Source: Vibrio chagasii (GTDB taxonomy: Bacteria > Pseudomonadota > Gammaproteobacteria > Enterobacterales > Vibrionaceae). From it: a stretch of 64,000 nucleotides of DNA. Below are positions 8,456-18,275 of the stretch, piece after piece. The stretch's first letter is position 1. Each line of letters opens with the position of its first letter. The translations under genes were made by a program, and so were the position numbers. Location of the stretch: the NCBI RefSeq assembly GCF_002954585.1, contig NZ_MSCI01000001.1:930001-994000 (forward strand), read 5' to 3'. The notes under the pieces were generated by a model, which was not told the origin of the DNA, did not search any database, and was given only the letters and a program-made list of their open reading frames with translations.

Positions 8456-9379
8456 ATGCTTCTTGAAGACTTACAAGTAATTTTAAAGGTAGCGGAGTTT
8501 CGCAGTATCACAGCAGCCGCCACTAACCTAGACATGCGCACAGCAACGGCAAGTGCGGCGGTGAAACGCGTTGAAGCGGCACTCGGTGCAGAGCTTTTCG
8601 TAAGAACCACTCGTCATCTTCGCCTCTCTCCCGCTGGAGAACGATATTTACCAGAGTGCGAACAAGCGTTGAAAATGTTGGACCAAGCGAAACTCAATAT
8701 GCGCGAGGAGCTTGGTGTCATTGATGGCGAAATTCGAATCGCGCTTTCGTCAGATTTAGGGCGAAACCTCGTCATACCTTGGCTAGATGAGTTTCTATTT
8801 GATTACCCTCAAGCGACACTTCGAACGAGCATCAGTGACAGTAACATCGACTTTTATCGTGATTCTGTGGATATGGCGTTGCGTTACGGTTCACCGACTG
8901 ATGCCAACATGTACGGCTTCAAAATTTGTGATGTGCCGAGAATCTTATGTGCTTCACCTAAGTATATCGCAGAAAAAGGCAGCCCAGACCATCCAAGTGA
9001 TTTGGCTGAGCACAACGGACTTCTGTATCAACTTCATGACATGTTGCAAGACGAGTGGGTATTTAACGACGGCACCCAAGACCACAAAGTAAAGCTCAAA
9101 GGGAATCGCGCATCCAATGACGCAGACCTGGTTAGACGATGGTGTATTGCAGGAAAAGGCATCGCTATAAAGTCTTGTTTGGATATGTCGAGTCATTTGC
9201 TGTCTGGCGATGTGGTCAAAATCATGCCTAACTATGAGCCGACACCAACAGAGCTGTGGTTGGTATGCCCAAGCCGTCAATCCATCACGCCAACCGTTCG
9301 TTTACTGAGAGATTTATTCCGTGAGAAAACGGCGGAGATCCTTTCCCAACTCAATGAGCAAGGTATCATCAACAGCTAA
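8456..9379 (+). CDS. LysR-family transcriptional regulator
   Basis: A 307-residue regulator. The N-terminal winged helix-turn-helix covers residues 1-60, with the helix-turn-helix around SITAAATNLDMRTATASAAVKRVE. It is followed by the linker helix and a periplasmic-binding-like effector domain (about 90-295) containing GEIRIALSSDLGRNLVIPWL. Such proteins usually regulate the divergent gene and themselves, here the oxidoreductase at 7230-8255. The inducer is unknown, perhaps a quinone. CAGGGA lies before the start. Confidence 0.88.
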   Translation: MLLEDLQVILKVAEFRSITAAATNLDMRTATASAAVKRVEAALGAELFVRTTRHLRLSPAGERYLPECEQALKMLDQAKLNMREELGVIDGEIRIALSSDLGRNLVIPWLDEFLFDYPQATLRTSISDSNIDFYRDSVDMALRYGSPTDANMYGFKICDVPRILCASPKYIAEKGSPDHPSDLAEHNGLLYQLHDMLQDEWVFNDGTQDHKVKLKGNRASNDADLVRRWCIAGKGIAIKSCLDMSSHLLSGDVVKIMPNYEPTPTELWLVCPSRQSITPTVRLLRDLFREKTAEILSQLNEQGIINS

Positions 9380-9413
9380 GCATCTTAATGCTGAATTTCA
9401 AAACTGGATACAA

Positions 9414-9451
9414 AAAAGGCGCTAGCGAACATTTGTTCACGAGCGCCTTTT
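9414..9451. terminator. Bidirectional terminator, LysR / acidic protein
   Basis: AAAAGGCGCT and GAACA pair with TGTTC and AGCGCCTTTT around a two-base loop, with a small internal mismatch. Runs of A and T flank both sides. Confidence 0.88.
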
Positions 9452-9509
9452 GCGAATGGCCTATCACCAGATGTGGCAAACTGATTCGCTTACTTTAGAA
9501 GATACTTAG

Positions 9510-9890
9510 TTACTCTTCGATGATGTCGCAGTCAGCACAACACTGAAGCGCTACTTCATGTTCGAACTCAATCGTGTCTTTACCGTCTTCAAGCAGCTCT
9601 GCGATCTCGTCAGCGACTTCTTGCTCATCATCCGCCTCGATTTCACCTTCAAGCTCTTCTTCTGAATAACCAAAGAAGTTCAACAGCAAGTACTCGCGAG
9701 CTTCTTCTTTAGTGCAAACAACATTAGCAGTCAGATCAGGGGTAATCTCACCTTGTGCCAGTGTTTCCGTCAGTTGCGCTAAAACCACCTCTTTCATCGC
9801 TGGCGTTAACCAACCAAGATCTGTGCTTACTGTCGTTTTTTTGCAGTCAAAACAAGGCAGTTGGTGAAAGTAGTATTGAAACGTAGTCAT
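9510..9890 (-). CDS. Conserved-looking acidic protein with two cysteine pairs
   Basis: I do not recognise this 126-residue protein. It opens MTTFQYYFHQLPCFDCKKTT, with a CxxC pair at 13/16, and ends CCADCDIIEE, with CCxxC at 117-121. The four or five cysteines could form one metal site or disulfides. The middle is very acidic, with EEELEGEIEADDEQEVADE near 75-93. No signal peptide is present. I chose the ATG at 9890 because the N-terminal CxxC follows directly and the upstream 18 codons look non-coding; AAGAAG is the likely ribosome-binding site. It lies between a LysR gene and the pvu operon with no evident link to either. Confidence 0.65.
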   Translation of the reverse strand: MTTFQYYFHQLPCFDCKKTTVSTDLGWLTPAMKEVVLAQLTETLAQGEITPDLTANVVCTKEEAREYLLLNFFGYSEEELEGEIEADDEQEVADEIAELLEDGKDTIEFEHEVALQCCADCDIIEE

Positions 9891-10019
9891 AGGTAATATC
9901 TTCTTTAAATGTTGTATAGCGAGATTATGCGCGTTTTGTAGCAAAATACTATCTCAATCACAACTCTGAATGACTGAATAGCTAGCTGTCGGTCAATAAT
10001 TGCTTCAAACAATCACTAC

Positions 10020-10784
10020 CTAAATCGCTACACACATCGGCGTATTTGAAATCGGGTCGCGGAATACTTTCGCATTCAAGTCAAAAACATCATCTAGCAA
10101 CGCCTCTGTCATCACCTCGTCGGGCGAGCCTTCTGCCACAACACACCCCTGCTCTAACACCACCAAATGATCGCAGTAACGACACGCTTGATTTAGATCG
10201 TGCAGTACCACTACCACCGTTTTGCCTTTGGCGTTCATCTGTTGCATCAAGTTCATTAGTTCTACTTGATGCGACATATCTAAATAGGTGGTTGGCTCAT
10301 CAAGCATAACGATGTCCGTATCTTGTGCTATCACCATTGCGATCCACGCTCTTTGCCTTTGTCCGCCAGATAAGGATTCAACTGGCTTATCAGCATATTC
10401 AAGTACGCCTGTATCACGCATTGCTTGCTCAACAATGGTTTGATCGTCTTTTCCTAACTTTCCCCAGTGGGATACATAAGGAGAACGTCCATATTCGACC
10501 AATTTTCTAACGGTAATGCCTTCAGGGCTAACTAGGATTTGTGGCAGAAGCGATAAAGAACGTGCAAGCGCTTTATCGCCATAACTTGATAATGGTTTAC
10601 CTTCAAACAATACCTCACCTGACATTGGGTTATTGATTCTTACCAAGGTTTTTAACAAGGTGGATTTTCCACATCCATTGGGGCCAATCAATGCGGTAAT
10701 TTTCCCTTTAGGGATTGAAACCGTGAGGTTTGGGATGATCGTCTGTTTGCCGTACGCGACGGAAAGATTCTGCGTTTTTAGCAT
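10020..10784 (-). CDS. pvuE: Vibrioferrin ABC importer, ATP-binding protein PvuE
   Basis: A 254-residue FecE/FepC-type ATPase that drives ferric vibrioferrin uptake at the inner membrane. Walker A is GPNGCGKST near 34-42, the ABC signature LSGGQRQRAW near 136-145, and Walker B IVMLDEPT near 156-163, followed by the switch histidine in VVVLHDLNQ. It is the last gene of the leftward pvu transcript. Its ATG lies two bases beyond the pvuD stop, so translation is probably coupled. The symbol rests on synteny with the known V. parahaemolyticus cluster and on family match. Confidence 0.88.
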   Translation of the reverse strand: MLKTQNLSVAYGKQTIIPNLTVSIPKGKITALIGPNGCGKSTLLKTLVRINNPMSGEVLFEGKPLSSYGDKALARSLSLLPQILVSPEGITVRKLVEYGRSPYVSHWGKLGKDDQTIVEQAMRDTGVLEYADKPVESLSGGQRQRAWIAMVIAQDTDIVMLDEPTTYLDMSHQVELMNLMQQMNAKGKTVVVVLHDLNQACRYCDHLVVLEQGCVVAEGSPDEVMTEALLDDVFDLNAKVFRDPISNTPMCVAI

Positions 10785-10786
10785 GG

Positions 10787-11758
10787 TTACCAACCTCGAT
10801 AACGATAAAGAAGAAAAATGAAATAAGGTGCGCCGATCACTGACGTCAGCACGCCGGCAGGCAGTTCGATTGGAGGGTTCAAACCTCGTGCGAGTGCATC
10901 TGCGCAGGTGACTAAAATAGCCCCTAATATAGCAGACGCAGGGATTAGCAACTTATGATTGTGGCCGAACAATAAACGCGCTAAATGAGGCGCCAATAGC
11001 CCAACGAAACTGATTGTCCCGGCAACTGACACGCTGACACTTGCGAGTAACACAGCAGCCAACAATGCGAGAACCTGAATCTGTTTTGGCTTGATACCCA
11101 AGGTCGTCGCATTTTCCTGACCAAGTCCCAACACGTCTAATCGCCAAGCAAGCCATAATGCCATTGGTAATAGTAAAACCAACGCCCCCCAGATAAATGG
11201 GACTTGCTGCCAGTTCCTACCCCAAAGGCTACCTGTGAGCCATACCATGGCTGTATTGATCTCGATAGGGTTAGTGACGAGTAAGAAATCAATACAACTG
11301 GCCAGAAACGCACTTACCGCAATACCAATTAATGCCAGTTTAGCCGGTGTTGGCTTAGACCACCATGCCAATAAGGTAATCAATCCAGCTGCAAAAATAC
11401 CACCACACATCGCAAATATAGGAAGCAAACTCACCGGCGCATTCGGAAACCAAACCAAACTCGCTGTTGCAGCAAGGCCTGCTCCAGCGCTAATTCCCAT
11501 CAAGTCAGGAGACGCCAGAGGGTTACGTATTACACCTTGTACTAACACGCCTGAAAGCCCTAACCCTGCACCGACACTGATTGCGAGTAACATACGTGGC
11601 AACCGATACTGTTGGATAACAAAATCGTCACTAGAGAAAGCAATCAGATGTTCCATCACTTGAGAAATAGAAAGTGATGCAGCCCCAACAAACAAGCCAG
11701 AAAAGGCCATCAGCATAAGCAGCCCAAGCAATAACAATAGCTTCGCATTATGATGCAT
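10787..11758 (-). CDS. pvuD: Vibrioferrin ABC importer, permease PvuD
   Basis: A 324-residue FecCD-family permease with about ten membrane helices. The conserved LSGVLVQGVIRNPLASPDLMG region near 64-84 and the cytoplasmic coupling segment GLLAPHLARLLFGHNHK near 237-253 are typical. It forms a heterodimer with PvuC. The start at 11758 overlaps the pvuC stop as TAATG; a longer in-frame ORF reading back into pvuC is not a better start. The protein begins directly with a hydrophobic helix. Confidence 0.88.
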   Translation of the reverse strand: MHHNAKLLLLLGLLMLMAFSGLFVGAASLSISQVMEHLIAFSSDDFVIQQYRLPRMLLAISVGAGLGLSGVLVQGVIRNPLASPDLMGISAGAGLAATASLVWFPNAPVSLLPIFAMCGGIFAAGLITLLAWWSKPTPAKLALIGIAVSAFLASCIDFLLVTNPIEINTAMVWLTGSLWGRNWQQVPFIWGALVLLLPMALWLAWRLDVLGLGQENATTLGIKPKQIQVLALLAAVLLASVSVSVAGTISFVGLLAPHLARLLFGHNHKLLIPASAILGAILVTCADALARGLNPPIELPAGVLTSVIGAPYFIFLLYRYRGW

Positions 11759-12792
11759 TAAGACTTCCTCGTAGCTATGAGAACAAAACAAGGTGTCCCT
11801 AATAAAGCGGTAATGACACCCACTGGCGTTTCTGTCGGGAAAGCAATAGCTCGCGACAACGCGTCTGACCAAGATACCAATGCAGCACCAGACATCGCAG
11901 AAACGGGAATTAACACATGGTAATTATGCCCAACCATAGGACGAACTAAGTGGGGAATTAACAATCCGACAAAGCCAATAGGCCCGGCAATAGCGACACT
12001 CGCGCCCGCCAGCAAAACAATGGTCACACTACAAATGAATCGCGTAAGGCGGATGTTACTGCCTAGCCCAACCGCAACCTCCTCACCAAGCGCCAGTAAA
12101 TTAAGGTTGCGCGCCAAGCTAATAGCTAACCCTAGCCCAACCATGATCGGGGGCCACAACATTCGCCATTGTTCATCATCCACGGTAGATAATGAGCCTG
12201 TAAGCCAATGCAGCACGCTATAAGCCATATCGTCGGCAAGAATCAATGCTGCTCGAGTCAACCCAATCAGTAGTGCCGTTATGGCGATGCCCGCTAAAAC
12301 CAAGCGCAACGGGTGAGAACGTGCGGAAAAAAAACCACCGAGGAGCATCACAGCACCGCCACTTAACGAGGCACCGATAACAGCATTAAGGATTGGATTT
12401 AGTTCACTGACAACAGGCACGCCTATGGCAGCTAAAGCCATAAAACAGGCAGCACCAGAATTAATACCAAGAATAGAAGGAGATGCGAGTGGGTTTCTTG
12501 TTAAGCCCTGCATCAATAAGCCCGCAACCGCTAAACTCGCTCCAATCAATAACCCAGCATAAGCTCTTGGCGCTCTCAGAGTCGCCAAAATTTGATGAGT
12601 CATATTGCTCGTATCAAACGCAAACCAATAGTCAACTAAGTCATTAAGAGTCAGAGAAAAGTTGGACCATCCCAGCATCGAAGCCGCATAGCCAGATAGC
12701 ATCAAGCACAACACTGACAACGTAAATACAGTGGCTCGCCACGGTAATATTGTCAACTTTCGCTTTCCGCTAGAGGTCAATATCGTTCTCAT
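11758..12792 (-). CDS. pvuC: Vibrioferrin ABC importer, permease PvuC
   Basis: A 344-residue FecCD-family permease with about ten membrane helices. It has the motif [21 protein letters not shown] near 96-116 and the coupling segment [17 protein letters not shown] near 272-288. Its ATG overlaps the pvuB stop by four bases (ATGA), so pvuB, pvuC, pvuD and pvuE are read as one tightly coupled unit. It carries ferric vibrioferrin, delivered by PvuB, across the inner membrane. Confidence 0.88.
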   Translation of the reverse strand: MRTILTSSGKRKLTILPWRATVFTLSVLCLMLSGYAASMLGWSNFSLTLNDLVDYWFAFDTSNMTHQILATLRAPRAYAGLLIGASLAVAGLLMQGLTRNPLASPSILGINSGAACFMALAAIGVPVVSELNPILNAVIGASLSGGAVMLLGGFFSARSHPLRLVLAGIAITALLIGLTRAALILADDMAYSVLHWLTGSLSTVDDEQWRMLWPPIMVGLGLAISLARNLNLLALGEEVAVGLGSNIRLTRFICSVTIVLLAGASVAIAGPIGFVGLLIPHLVRPMVGHNYHVLIPVSAMSGAALVSWSDALSRAIAFPTETPVGVITALLGTPCFVLIATRKS

Positions 12793-13730
12793 GGTCGTTC
12801 CAAGATCTGCTCTAGATGTTTCGCCATCTGTTCAGCCGCTAGCATGCCTCGATTTAATGACCAAAGTGCTGGTGACACTTCAACAACTTGACTATTTTTT
12901 GCTGAAGTCATTAGGTTGAATAACGGGTTTTTCTCCCAATCGTTGACTACATTAGGATGCGAGTAAGCACCTAATAACAGCCAGTCCGGATTGGTTTTTA
13001 GCAGCAACTCAAAGCTTGTTGGCAAATACGCTTTTTCAGTAAGTTCTTCAATCGGGCTCGCAATTCCTAATGTGGTCAGTACTCCTCCGGCATAAGATAC
13101 TGGACCATGAAGCCACATACCTTTATCCGAAACGACAGCAAACTGAACGGTTTGCTTTAGAGAAAAGTGGCTCTTAAACTCGAGCATAGCTTGATGATGT
13201 TGTTGAATTCGTTGCTCCATATCTGATTGCTTATCAAGAGCAACACCAATTTTGAGCGCTGATTCCAAATTTTCTTGATAAGTTTCTCCTCGGCTTTTTA
13301 ATAGCAAAGTCGGTGCAATTCGCTGTAGATCTTGATACACAGCTCGATGACGTTCCGCATCTGCGATGATCAAATCAGGCTTGAGCACAGCAATAGCCTC
13401 TAGACTAGGTTGAGATCGCATGCCAACAGACTGCCAAGGATCAACCAAGTCTCGTACTGCTGGAATCACTCGTGTGGCATCATTATCGTCGGCAACACCA
13501 ACGGGAGAAACGCCTACCGCGGCTAATGCATCAACAAATGAGAATTCCAGCACAACAATACGCTGTGGCGTGGTGTTAATCTCAAACTGACCTTGCTCAT
13601 CTTGGATGACTCTTGTTTTGGCCAAACTCGAAAATGAAATTAAACACATCACCAATGCAGCAAGACTTAACCATAATCTATTCATTGGGCGTAATGTATT
13701 CGTTGAAACTGGTTGAGAGCCGTTTCCCAT
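12789..13730 (-). CDS. pvuB: Vibrioferrin periplasmic binding protein PvuB
   Basis: A 313-residue solute-binding protein of the helical-backbone (FecB/FhuD) class. After a signal peptide ending SSLA-K come [20 protein letters not shown], which starts the N-terminal lobe, [19 protein letters not shown], and a C-terminal lobe with [15 protein letters not shown]. It hands ferric vibrioferrin from the receptors to PvuCD. Two starts are possible. The one given has AGAGGA nine bases upstream but a long n-region; an ATG at 13685 gives a more ordinary signal peptide but lacks a ribosome-binding site. No lipobox is seen, so it is probably soluble. Confidence 0.86.
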   Translation of the reverse strand: MGNGSQPVSTNTLRPMNRLWLSLAALVMCLISFSSLAKTRVIQDEQGQFEINTTPQRIVVLEFSFVDALAAVGVSPVGVADDNDATRVIPAVRDLVDPWQSVGMRSQPSLEAIAVLKPDLIIADAERHRAVYQDLQRIAPTLLLKSRGETYQENLESALKIGVALDKQSDMEQRIQQHHQAMLEFKSHFSLKQTVQFAVVSDKGMWLHGPVSYAGGVLTTLGIASPIEELTEKAYLPTSFELLLKTNPDWLLLGAYSHPNVVNDWEKNPLFNLMTSAKNSQVVEVSPALWSLNRGMLAAEQMAKHLEQILERP

Positions 13731-13760
13731 ATTAAATTATCCTCTAACGCTAGAACCGTG

Positions 13761-13787
13761 AAAGTCGCCAAGGGTATTGGCGACTTT
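13761..13787 (-). terminator. Hairpin between pvuA2 and pvuB, possible attenuator
   Basis: Perfect 11-base stem AAAGTCGCCAA / TTGGCGACTTT with a five-base loop, between the second receptor gene and the ABC genes. On the minus strand only three T follow, so it may stop part of the transcripts or protect the 3' end of receptor mRNA. Confidence 0.65.
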
Positions 13788-13817
13788 TATTCGTTATGAT
13801 TTTCAATAAATTACTGA

Positions 13818-15950
13818 TTAGAACTGGTAATTCAGATCCAAGGTATAAGATCGCCCTGGCGCCGGATAGCGACCAACTGGGCTGGTATCAATGCCTCGGA
13901 AGTAATAGTCCTCATCAAACAAGTTGTTGACAGCGAAGTTCATGCGCAGTTTGCTACTCTCATCCTTGTATAGATCGGAGCCTAAATTGAAGTTCCAAAC
14001 CATATAAGCTGGGACTTTGCCCGTCGCCCCGATAGCATCCTCGTCACTCGTGTTCGCATTGTCAGAGTATGACTCGCTGAAGTAATAACCAGACAAGGTG
14101 GTGTCTAACTTGCTAAATGCGTAAGTCGCATCCCAGCTAAATTGATGTTTAGAGGTGTAAGGCAGTTGATTACCCTTATTTGCACCGTCTTCTTCAATCG
14201 TTGCGTCTAGGTAGTTATAACCCGCTCCTAAGCTTAGAGCCTGAAGAGATTCCAGCGTGTAACGGCCGGAAAGTTCAACACCTTGGTGGAGTGTTTTTCC
14301 AATATTGTCGAAAGTTTCAGTCGCTTTTTGCCATTGAAGCTGATCTTCAAAATCGATTCGGTAAAGCGCTACGTTGAAACTGGTTGAATCTTGGTTGTAG
14401 CGAGCACCCAACTCATAACTCCATGCAAGTTCACTGCCCTCTTCACCTTTACCACGGATGTAAGCAATTTGTGGTGCTCGCAAAGATTTCTGAGCATTGG
14501 TATAACCTACCCATTGCTCAGTTAAATGGTACGCCACCGTTAAACCAGGCAACCATTCTGTCACTTTGTTATTTGTCTTTTCCGCCTTACCTAGATCGTA
14601 AAATGCCATATCTATTGATTCATAGCGAATACCAGGGGTTACCTTTAACACATCATTAAACAAACCAATTTCGTTACTGATATAGCCAGCATAAGCGTCA
14701 GTGTCTAAGTGCCAGTCACGTGGAGTCTTTGTCAAGCCACCAGCAATCGGCGTTTGAGTAAGCTTGTAATCGATATCTTCATTGACGTAGCGTGCCCCAA
14801 CGATTACGTTTTGGGTCACTGTATTGCCGTCAAAATAGATCGCGAGTTTCGGCTCTACCCCATACACCTTAAATTCACGTGGTGACGTACGAATATCAGT
14901 CGATGGCTGCGACGGATCAGACCACGCCACATTTTTAGTACTGTTGTAACCCCACTGGAAGAAACGCTCAGAACGATGGCCAAAGGTCAGTAATTCTAGC
15001 TCGGCACTATCAGCAATATTCAAACCATGTAAATATTTTAAGCTCCAACGCGTCGATTTGCCTTGGTACTCATCATAAGGGCGCTTGGATTGTGTACGGT
15101 CTTTCTCGTAATCTTCTGGCGATAAAGCACCCGGCATTTGGGTGTCGGCATCATAACGCTGCACGAAAGCTTGCAGTTCTTGAGTATCACTCAGTAACCA
15201 CTGTAACTTAGCTTGGAAGTTCTTGACGTCTGTATCGGAATGTTCACGGAAACTTTCCCCTTTTAAGAAGTTACCTTCCACTTGAATTGCCAGCGCATCA
15301 TTCAGCCACCCACCAGTACGCAGATAAATATCGTTCAACGGAGTATCGCCATCTTCAAAAACAGTTAAGCGATTACTCATTTCCGTTTGCCATTGGTAGG
15401 GAATAGGCTTGGTCACCAAGTTGATCACACCACCCACGTTGTTTGGCCCGTACTGAACCGCCGCACCACCACGCACAATATCAATACGATCAAGCATAGA
15501 AAGCGTCGCTGGGAAGATGGATTGTCCAGTATGGCCATAAGGCGCTAGAGTAAGCGGCACACCATCCATGAGAAACTGAGCATGACCACTTCGACTTGCT
15601 TTTAAACCTCGAACTGAGACGTTGGGCAGAACACCTGTGCCCGTTTCATCTTGAACCTTAATACCAGGAACACTTTGAAAAGCTGAATCAACCGAAAGCG
15701 TACCCGTTTTTTTAATCTGTTCATTGGTCAAAACGGTACGAGATCCAGGGTACTCTTTCACATCCTCGAGCTCTGAGTTACCTATCAAGCTACCGGTAAC
15801 GACGACCGTTTCCATGGTTGTTGTTTGAGCTTCAGACGCTGCAAGTGCGCTCATCGAGGTCACGGAAGTGATGGCTATTGCAAGAGCACTTAAACGTAAC
15901 TTTTTGTTCGATTGAGCACAGGGGTTACCATCCAAATTCTGGTAAGGCAT
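13818..15950 (-). CDS. pvuA2: TonB-dependent ferric vibrioferrin receptor PvuA2
   Basis: A 710-residue outer-membrane receptor. A signal peptide with a long basic n-region ends near ALAA-S at about 38. The TonB box is ETVVVTGS near 47-54, then the plug domain with PGIKVQDETGTGVLPNVSVRG and the RGGAAVQYGPNNVGGVINLVTK segment near 159-180, then a 22-strand barrel ending with aromatic F, as expected for outer-membrane assembly. AGGAGA precedes the ATG. In V. parahaemolyticus the second of two tandem receptors, formerly PvuA, is now called PvuA2; I assign the name by order, so the two labels could be swapped functionally. Confidence 0.85.
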   Translation of the reverse strand: MPYQNLDGNPCAQSNKKLRLSALAIAITSVTSMSALAASEAQTTTMETVVVTGSLIGNSELEDVKEYPGSRTVLTNEQIKKTGTLSVDSAFQSVPGIKVQDETGTGVLPNVSVRGLKASRSGHAQFLMDGVPLTLAPYGHTGQSIFPATLSMLDRIDIVRGGAAVQYGPNNVGGVINLVTKPIPYQWQTEMSNRLTVFEDGDTPLNDIYLRTGGWLNDALAIQVEGNFLKGESFREHSDTDVKNFQAKLQWLLSDTQELQAFVQRYDADTQMPGALSPEDYEKDRTQSKRPYDEYQGKSTRWSLKYLHGLNIADSAELELLTFGHRSERFFQWGYNSTKNVAWSDPSQPSTDIRTSPREFKVYGVEPKLAIYFDGNTVTQNVIVGARYVNEDIDYKLTQTPIAGGLTKTPRDWHLDTDAYAGYISNEIGLFNDVLKVTPGIRYESIDMAFYDLGKAEKTNNKVTEWLPGLTVAYHLTEQWVGYTNAQKSLRAPQIAYIRGKGEEGSELAWSYELGARYNQDSTSFNVALYRIDFEDQLQWQKATETFDNIGKTLHQGVELSGRYTLESLQALSLGAGYNYLDATIEEDGANKGNQLPYTSKHQFSWDATYAFSKLDTTLSGYYFSESYSDNANTSDEDAIGATGKVPAYMVWNFNLGSDLYKDESSKLRMNFAVNNLFDEDYYFRGIDTSPVGRYPAPGRSYTLDLNYQF

Positions 15951-15974
15951 GAAAATCTCCTAAAAAGGCAGGTT

Positions 15975-16018
15975 AAGGTCAAAGGCACCGTTATCGATTC
16001 GATGTGTCCTTTGACCTT
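15975..16018. promoter_or_regulatory. Strong inverted repeat between the two receptor genes
   Basis: AAGGTCAAAGG (15975-15985) pairs with CCTTTGACCTT (16008-16018), with AC and GT continuing the stem after one mismatch. It lies in the 149-base gap between pvuA1 and pvuA2. No T run follows directly, so it is more likely an mRNA-stability or attenuation structure than a full terminator. Confidence 0.6.
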
Positions 16019-16099
16019 TTGGGCTAAACGGCCTCAACATAAGGCCAAAACTGTTCGCTATTTGCTAGCAAACACAAATGTTTGAAACTGAGTTGGCAT

Positions 16100-18142
16100 T
16101 TAGAACTGGTAGCCATAGCTGAGCATGAATTCAGCTGGTGCACCGTAACCAACCTGGTTGGTGCCAGACTTACCATTGGTTGTTCCGAGAATGTATTTCT
16201 CGTTCAGCACGTTGTAAGCATTCGCTTGGACTTTGTGACGACCGGTGGTGTACGCCGCCATCAAATCAACCGTGGTGTAATCACCTAATGCGACCGCCTC
16301 GTTATTACCCGCATAGCGATCACCAACATATTTAACACCGCCACCTAGACGCCAGTTGTCGTCTAACTGATAAGTACTCCAAAGTGAGAACAGGTGATCA
16401 GACACGTCGTTCGGCTTCTTGCCCGTCTCTTTGTCCTCAGCATCAAGGAAGCTATACCCGATCGAAATATCCCATTGCTCGGAAATCTGGCCGCGAGCTT
16501 CCAGTTCAATACCTTGGTGACGCGCTTCAATCTTGCTGATCACATCCCCATCGGTATTGGTTTGTGGCTGTTCTTGATCAATTTGGAAAATCGCCGCATT
16601 TAGCATCAAGGCGTTGTCTAATAAGTAAGCTTTTGCACCCACTTCTTTTAGATCAGTATGGAAAAACTCGGCCAATTTAGGATTGATATAAATGCCTGAG
16701 TAAGGCAACTGCCATGAACGAGCTAAGCTTGCATACACCGACATATCACTGTTGAGACGATAGACAACACCACCACGGTAGCTCACCTTGTTATCATCTA
16801 GGTGCTCTTTGGCAGATCCTGCCTTTTGTTGTTCCAGTTCCATAGAGTCATAACGGACATTACCTATTACCGATAGATCGCCAAAGGTATAAACATCTTG
16901 AATGTAAACGCCAGTGGTCGTTGTGGTGTTATCACGGAACGGTTTAAAACCCGGATCCGGTGTTGGACCAGCAACAGGGTTGTATATATCTTTTGGGGGT
17001 AAAGTTTTATCGCTTGCAAGCGTAAGATCGATATTGATTTGGTTGTAGTCAGCACCAATCATCATTTGATTAGAATCGGTTTCCCAAACGAGTTCCGATT
17101 GCAGTGTTGTCGTGGTACGAGGGTCATAGCCGAAGTTGTTGACAGTTTGATCAACCTCGCTCCCCGTAACTATATCGTTACTTTGACGCGTGCCCTTTTG
17201 TTCTAACTCGATATGGTTGTATGCCGCGCGGTTGGTCCATGCCCATTCACTATTCAAAAGCCATTCGTAATTAACGCCAACACGAATGCTGTCCGACTCT
17301 TGATAATCATTGGTACCGCCGTAAAAAGTGCTTTCGGAAACATCGACTGGTTTACCATTTTTGGATGGAACACCACGATAAGGCACTAATTCTTGGTGAG
17401 CATATTCAACATCGAGATCAATAGTGTGTCCATCAGAAGGAATCACTCGAATCGTTGGGGCAATAAAGAAATCGTTAGAATCCACATGATCGACGTAAGA
17501 ATCGGCTTGGCGGTGCTCCACATTGATACGGCCATTAACCTTGTCTGAAAAAGCCATAGAGCTATCAACTTGTCCGACAAACTGGCTGTTGCTGCCCACA
17601 CTACCATTTACATTGGTGAAGTTTTCACCCTCTGCACGCTTAGTGACTAGATTAATGATACCGCCAGCAGAACCTCGACCATAAAGCGCACCGGCCGGGC
17701 CTTTGACAATTTCAACACGCTCAATGTTTGCGAGGCTTCGGTATGACTGTAAGGTCCCATCATCACGCATACCATCACGATACATGTCATTGAGTGAGTC
17801 AAAACCACGGATAACGAACTGGTCTCGGCTACCTTCGCCTAGAGTATTATTGACACCAGCTACACCATCGAGTGCATCCACTAAACGTACCGCGCCTCGG
17901 TCTTCCATTTCTGTCTTCGTGACCACAGATACTGCTTGTGGTACGTCCAACCATTCAACATCTGTCTTGGTTCCTGACTGAGGCATATGCTCGGCATAGC
18001 CTTCGTATTGGTGACCAATAACTTGAATCACTTCATCAACTTTCTTTTTCTCTTCAGCCAAAGCATTTGACGTACCGTAAAGTGTAACGAGCACCCCACC
18101 CACTGCCAATGCGAGAGGGGACAGCTTCAATCCTGTGTTCAT
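16100..18142 (-). CDS. pvuA1: TonB-dependent siderophore receptor PvuA1 (PsuA)
   Basis: A 680-residue outer-membrane receptor of the FhuE/FecA-like siderophore class. A signal peptide ends near ALAE at about 29. The TonB box is DEVIQVIGH near 36-44. The plug has VPQAVSVVTKTEMEDRGA and the signature VEIVKGPAGALYGRGSAGGIIN near 143-164, and the barrel ends LSYGYQF. It is first in the leftward operon, directly behind a Fur-like site. In V. parahaemolyticus the corresponding gene was named psuA and later pvuA1. It imports ferric vibrioferrin, with TonB supplying energy. Confidence 0.85.
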   Translation of the reverse strand: MNTGLKLSPLALAVGGVLVTLYGTSNALAEEKKKVDEVIQVIGHQYEGYAEHMPQSGTKTDVEWLDVPQAVSVVTKTEMEDRGAVRLVDALDGVAGVNNTLGEGSRDQFVIRGFDSLNDMYRDGMRDDGTLQSYRSLANIERVEIVKGPAGALYGRGSAGGIINLVTKRAEGENFTNVNGSVGSNSQFVGQVDSSMAFSDKVNGRINVEHRQADSYVDHVDSNDFFIAPTIRVIPSDGHTIDLDVEYAHQELVPYRGVPSKNGKPVDVSESTFYGGTNDYQESDSIRVGVNYEWLLNSEWAWTNRAAYNHIELEQKGTRQSNDIVTGSEVDQTVNNFGYDPRTTTTLQSELVWETDSNQMMIGADYNQINIDLTLASDKTLPPKDIYNPVAGPTPDPGFKPFRDNTTTTTGVYIQDVYTFGDLSVIGNVRYDSMELEQQKAGSAKEHLDDNKVSYRGGVVYRLNSDMSVYASLARSWQLPYSGIYINPKLAEFFHTDLKEVGAKAYLLDNALMLNAAIFQIDQEQPQTNTDGDVISKIEARHQGIELEARGQISEQWDISIGYSFLDAEDKETGKKPNDVSDHLFSLWSTYQLDDNWRLGGGVKYVGDRYAGNNEAVALGDYTTVDLMAAYTTGRHKVQANAYNVLNEKYILGTTNGKSGTNQVGYGAPAEFMLSYGYQF

Positions 18143-18181
18143 TTTTTAATCCGACGTTGTTTAAAAGTATTCATCCGTGCG

Positions 18182-18200
18182 AATAAAAACAAATATCATT
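18182..18200 (-). promoter_or_regulatory. fur box: Fur-box-like site before pvuA1
   Basis: Read on the minus strand, AATGATATTTGTTTTTATT matches the 16 fixed positions of the Vibrio-type Fur consensus AATGANAATNATTNTCATT at 13. It lies 40-58 bases upstream of the pvuA1 start. Iron-dependent repression by Fur is well established for vibrioferrin genes. Confidence 0.65.
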
Positions 18201-18256
18201 TATATTTGCAATATATTTTTTTTGTTCTATATTTGCACGGCAATATGCAACTTGCC

Positions 18257-18275
18257 TATTAACATCATTATCAAT
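18257..18275 (+). promoter_or_regulatory. fur box: Fur-box-like site before pvsA
   Basis: The reverse complement, ATTGATAATGATGTTAATA, matches 12 of the 16 fixed Fur consensus positions and contains the intact core GATAATGAT. It lies about 105 bases upstream of pvsA, in the shared pvs/pvu intergenic region. Confidence 0.6.
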
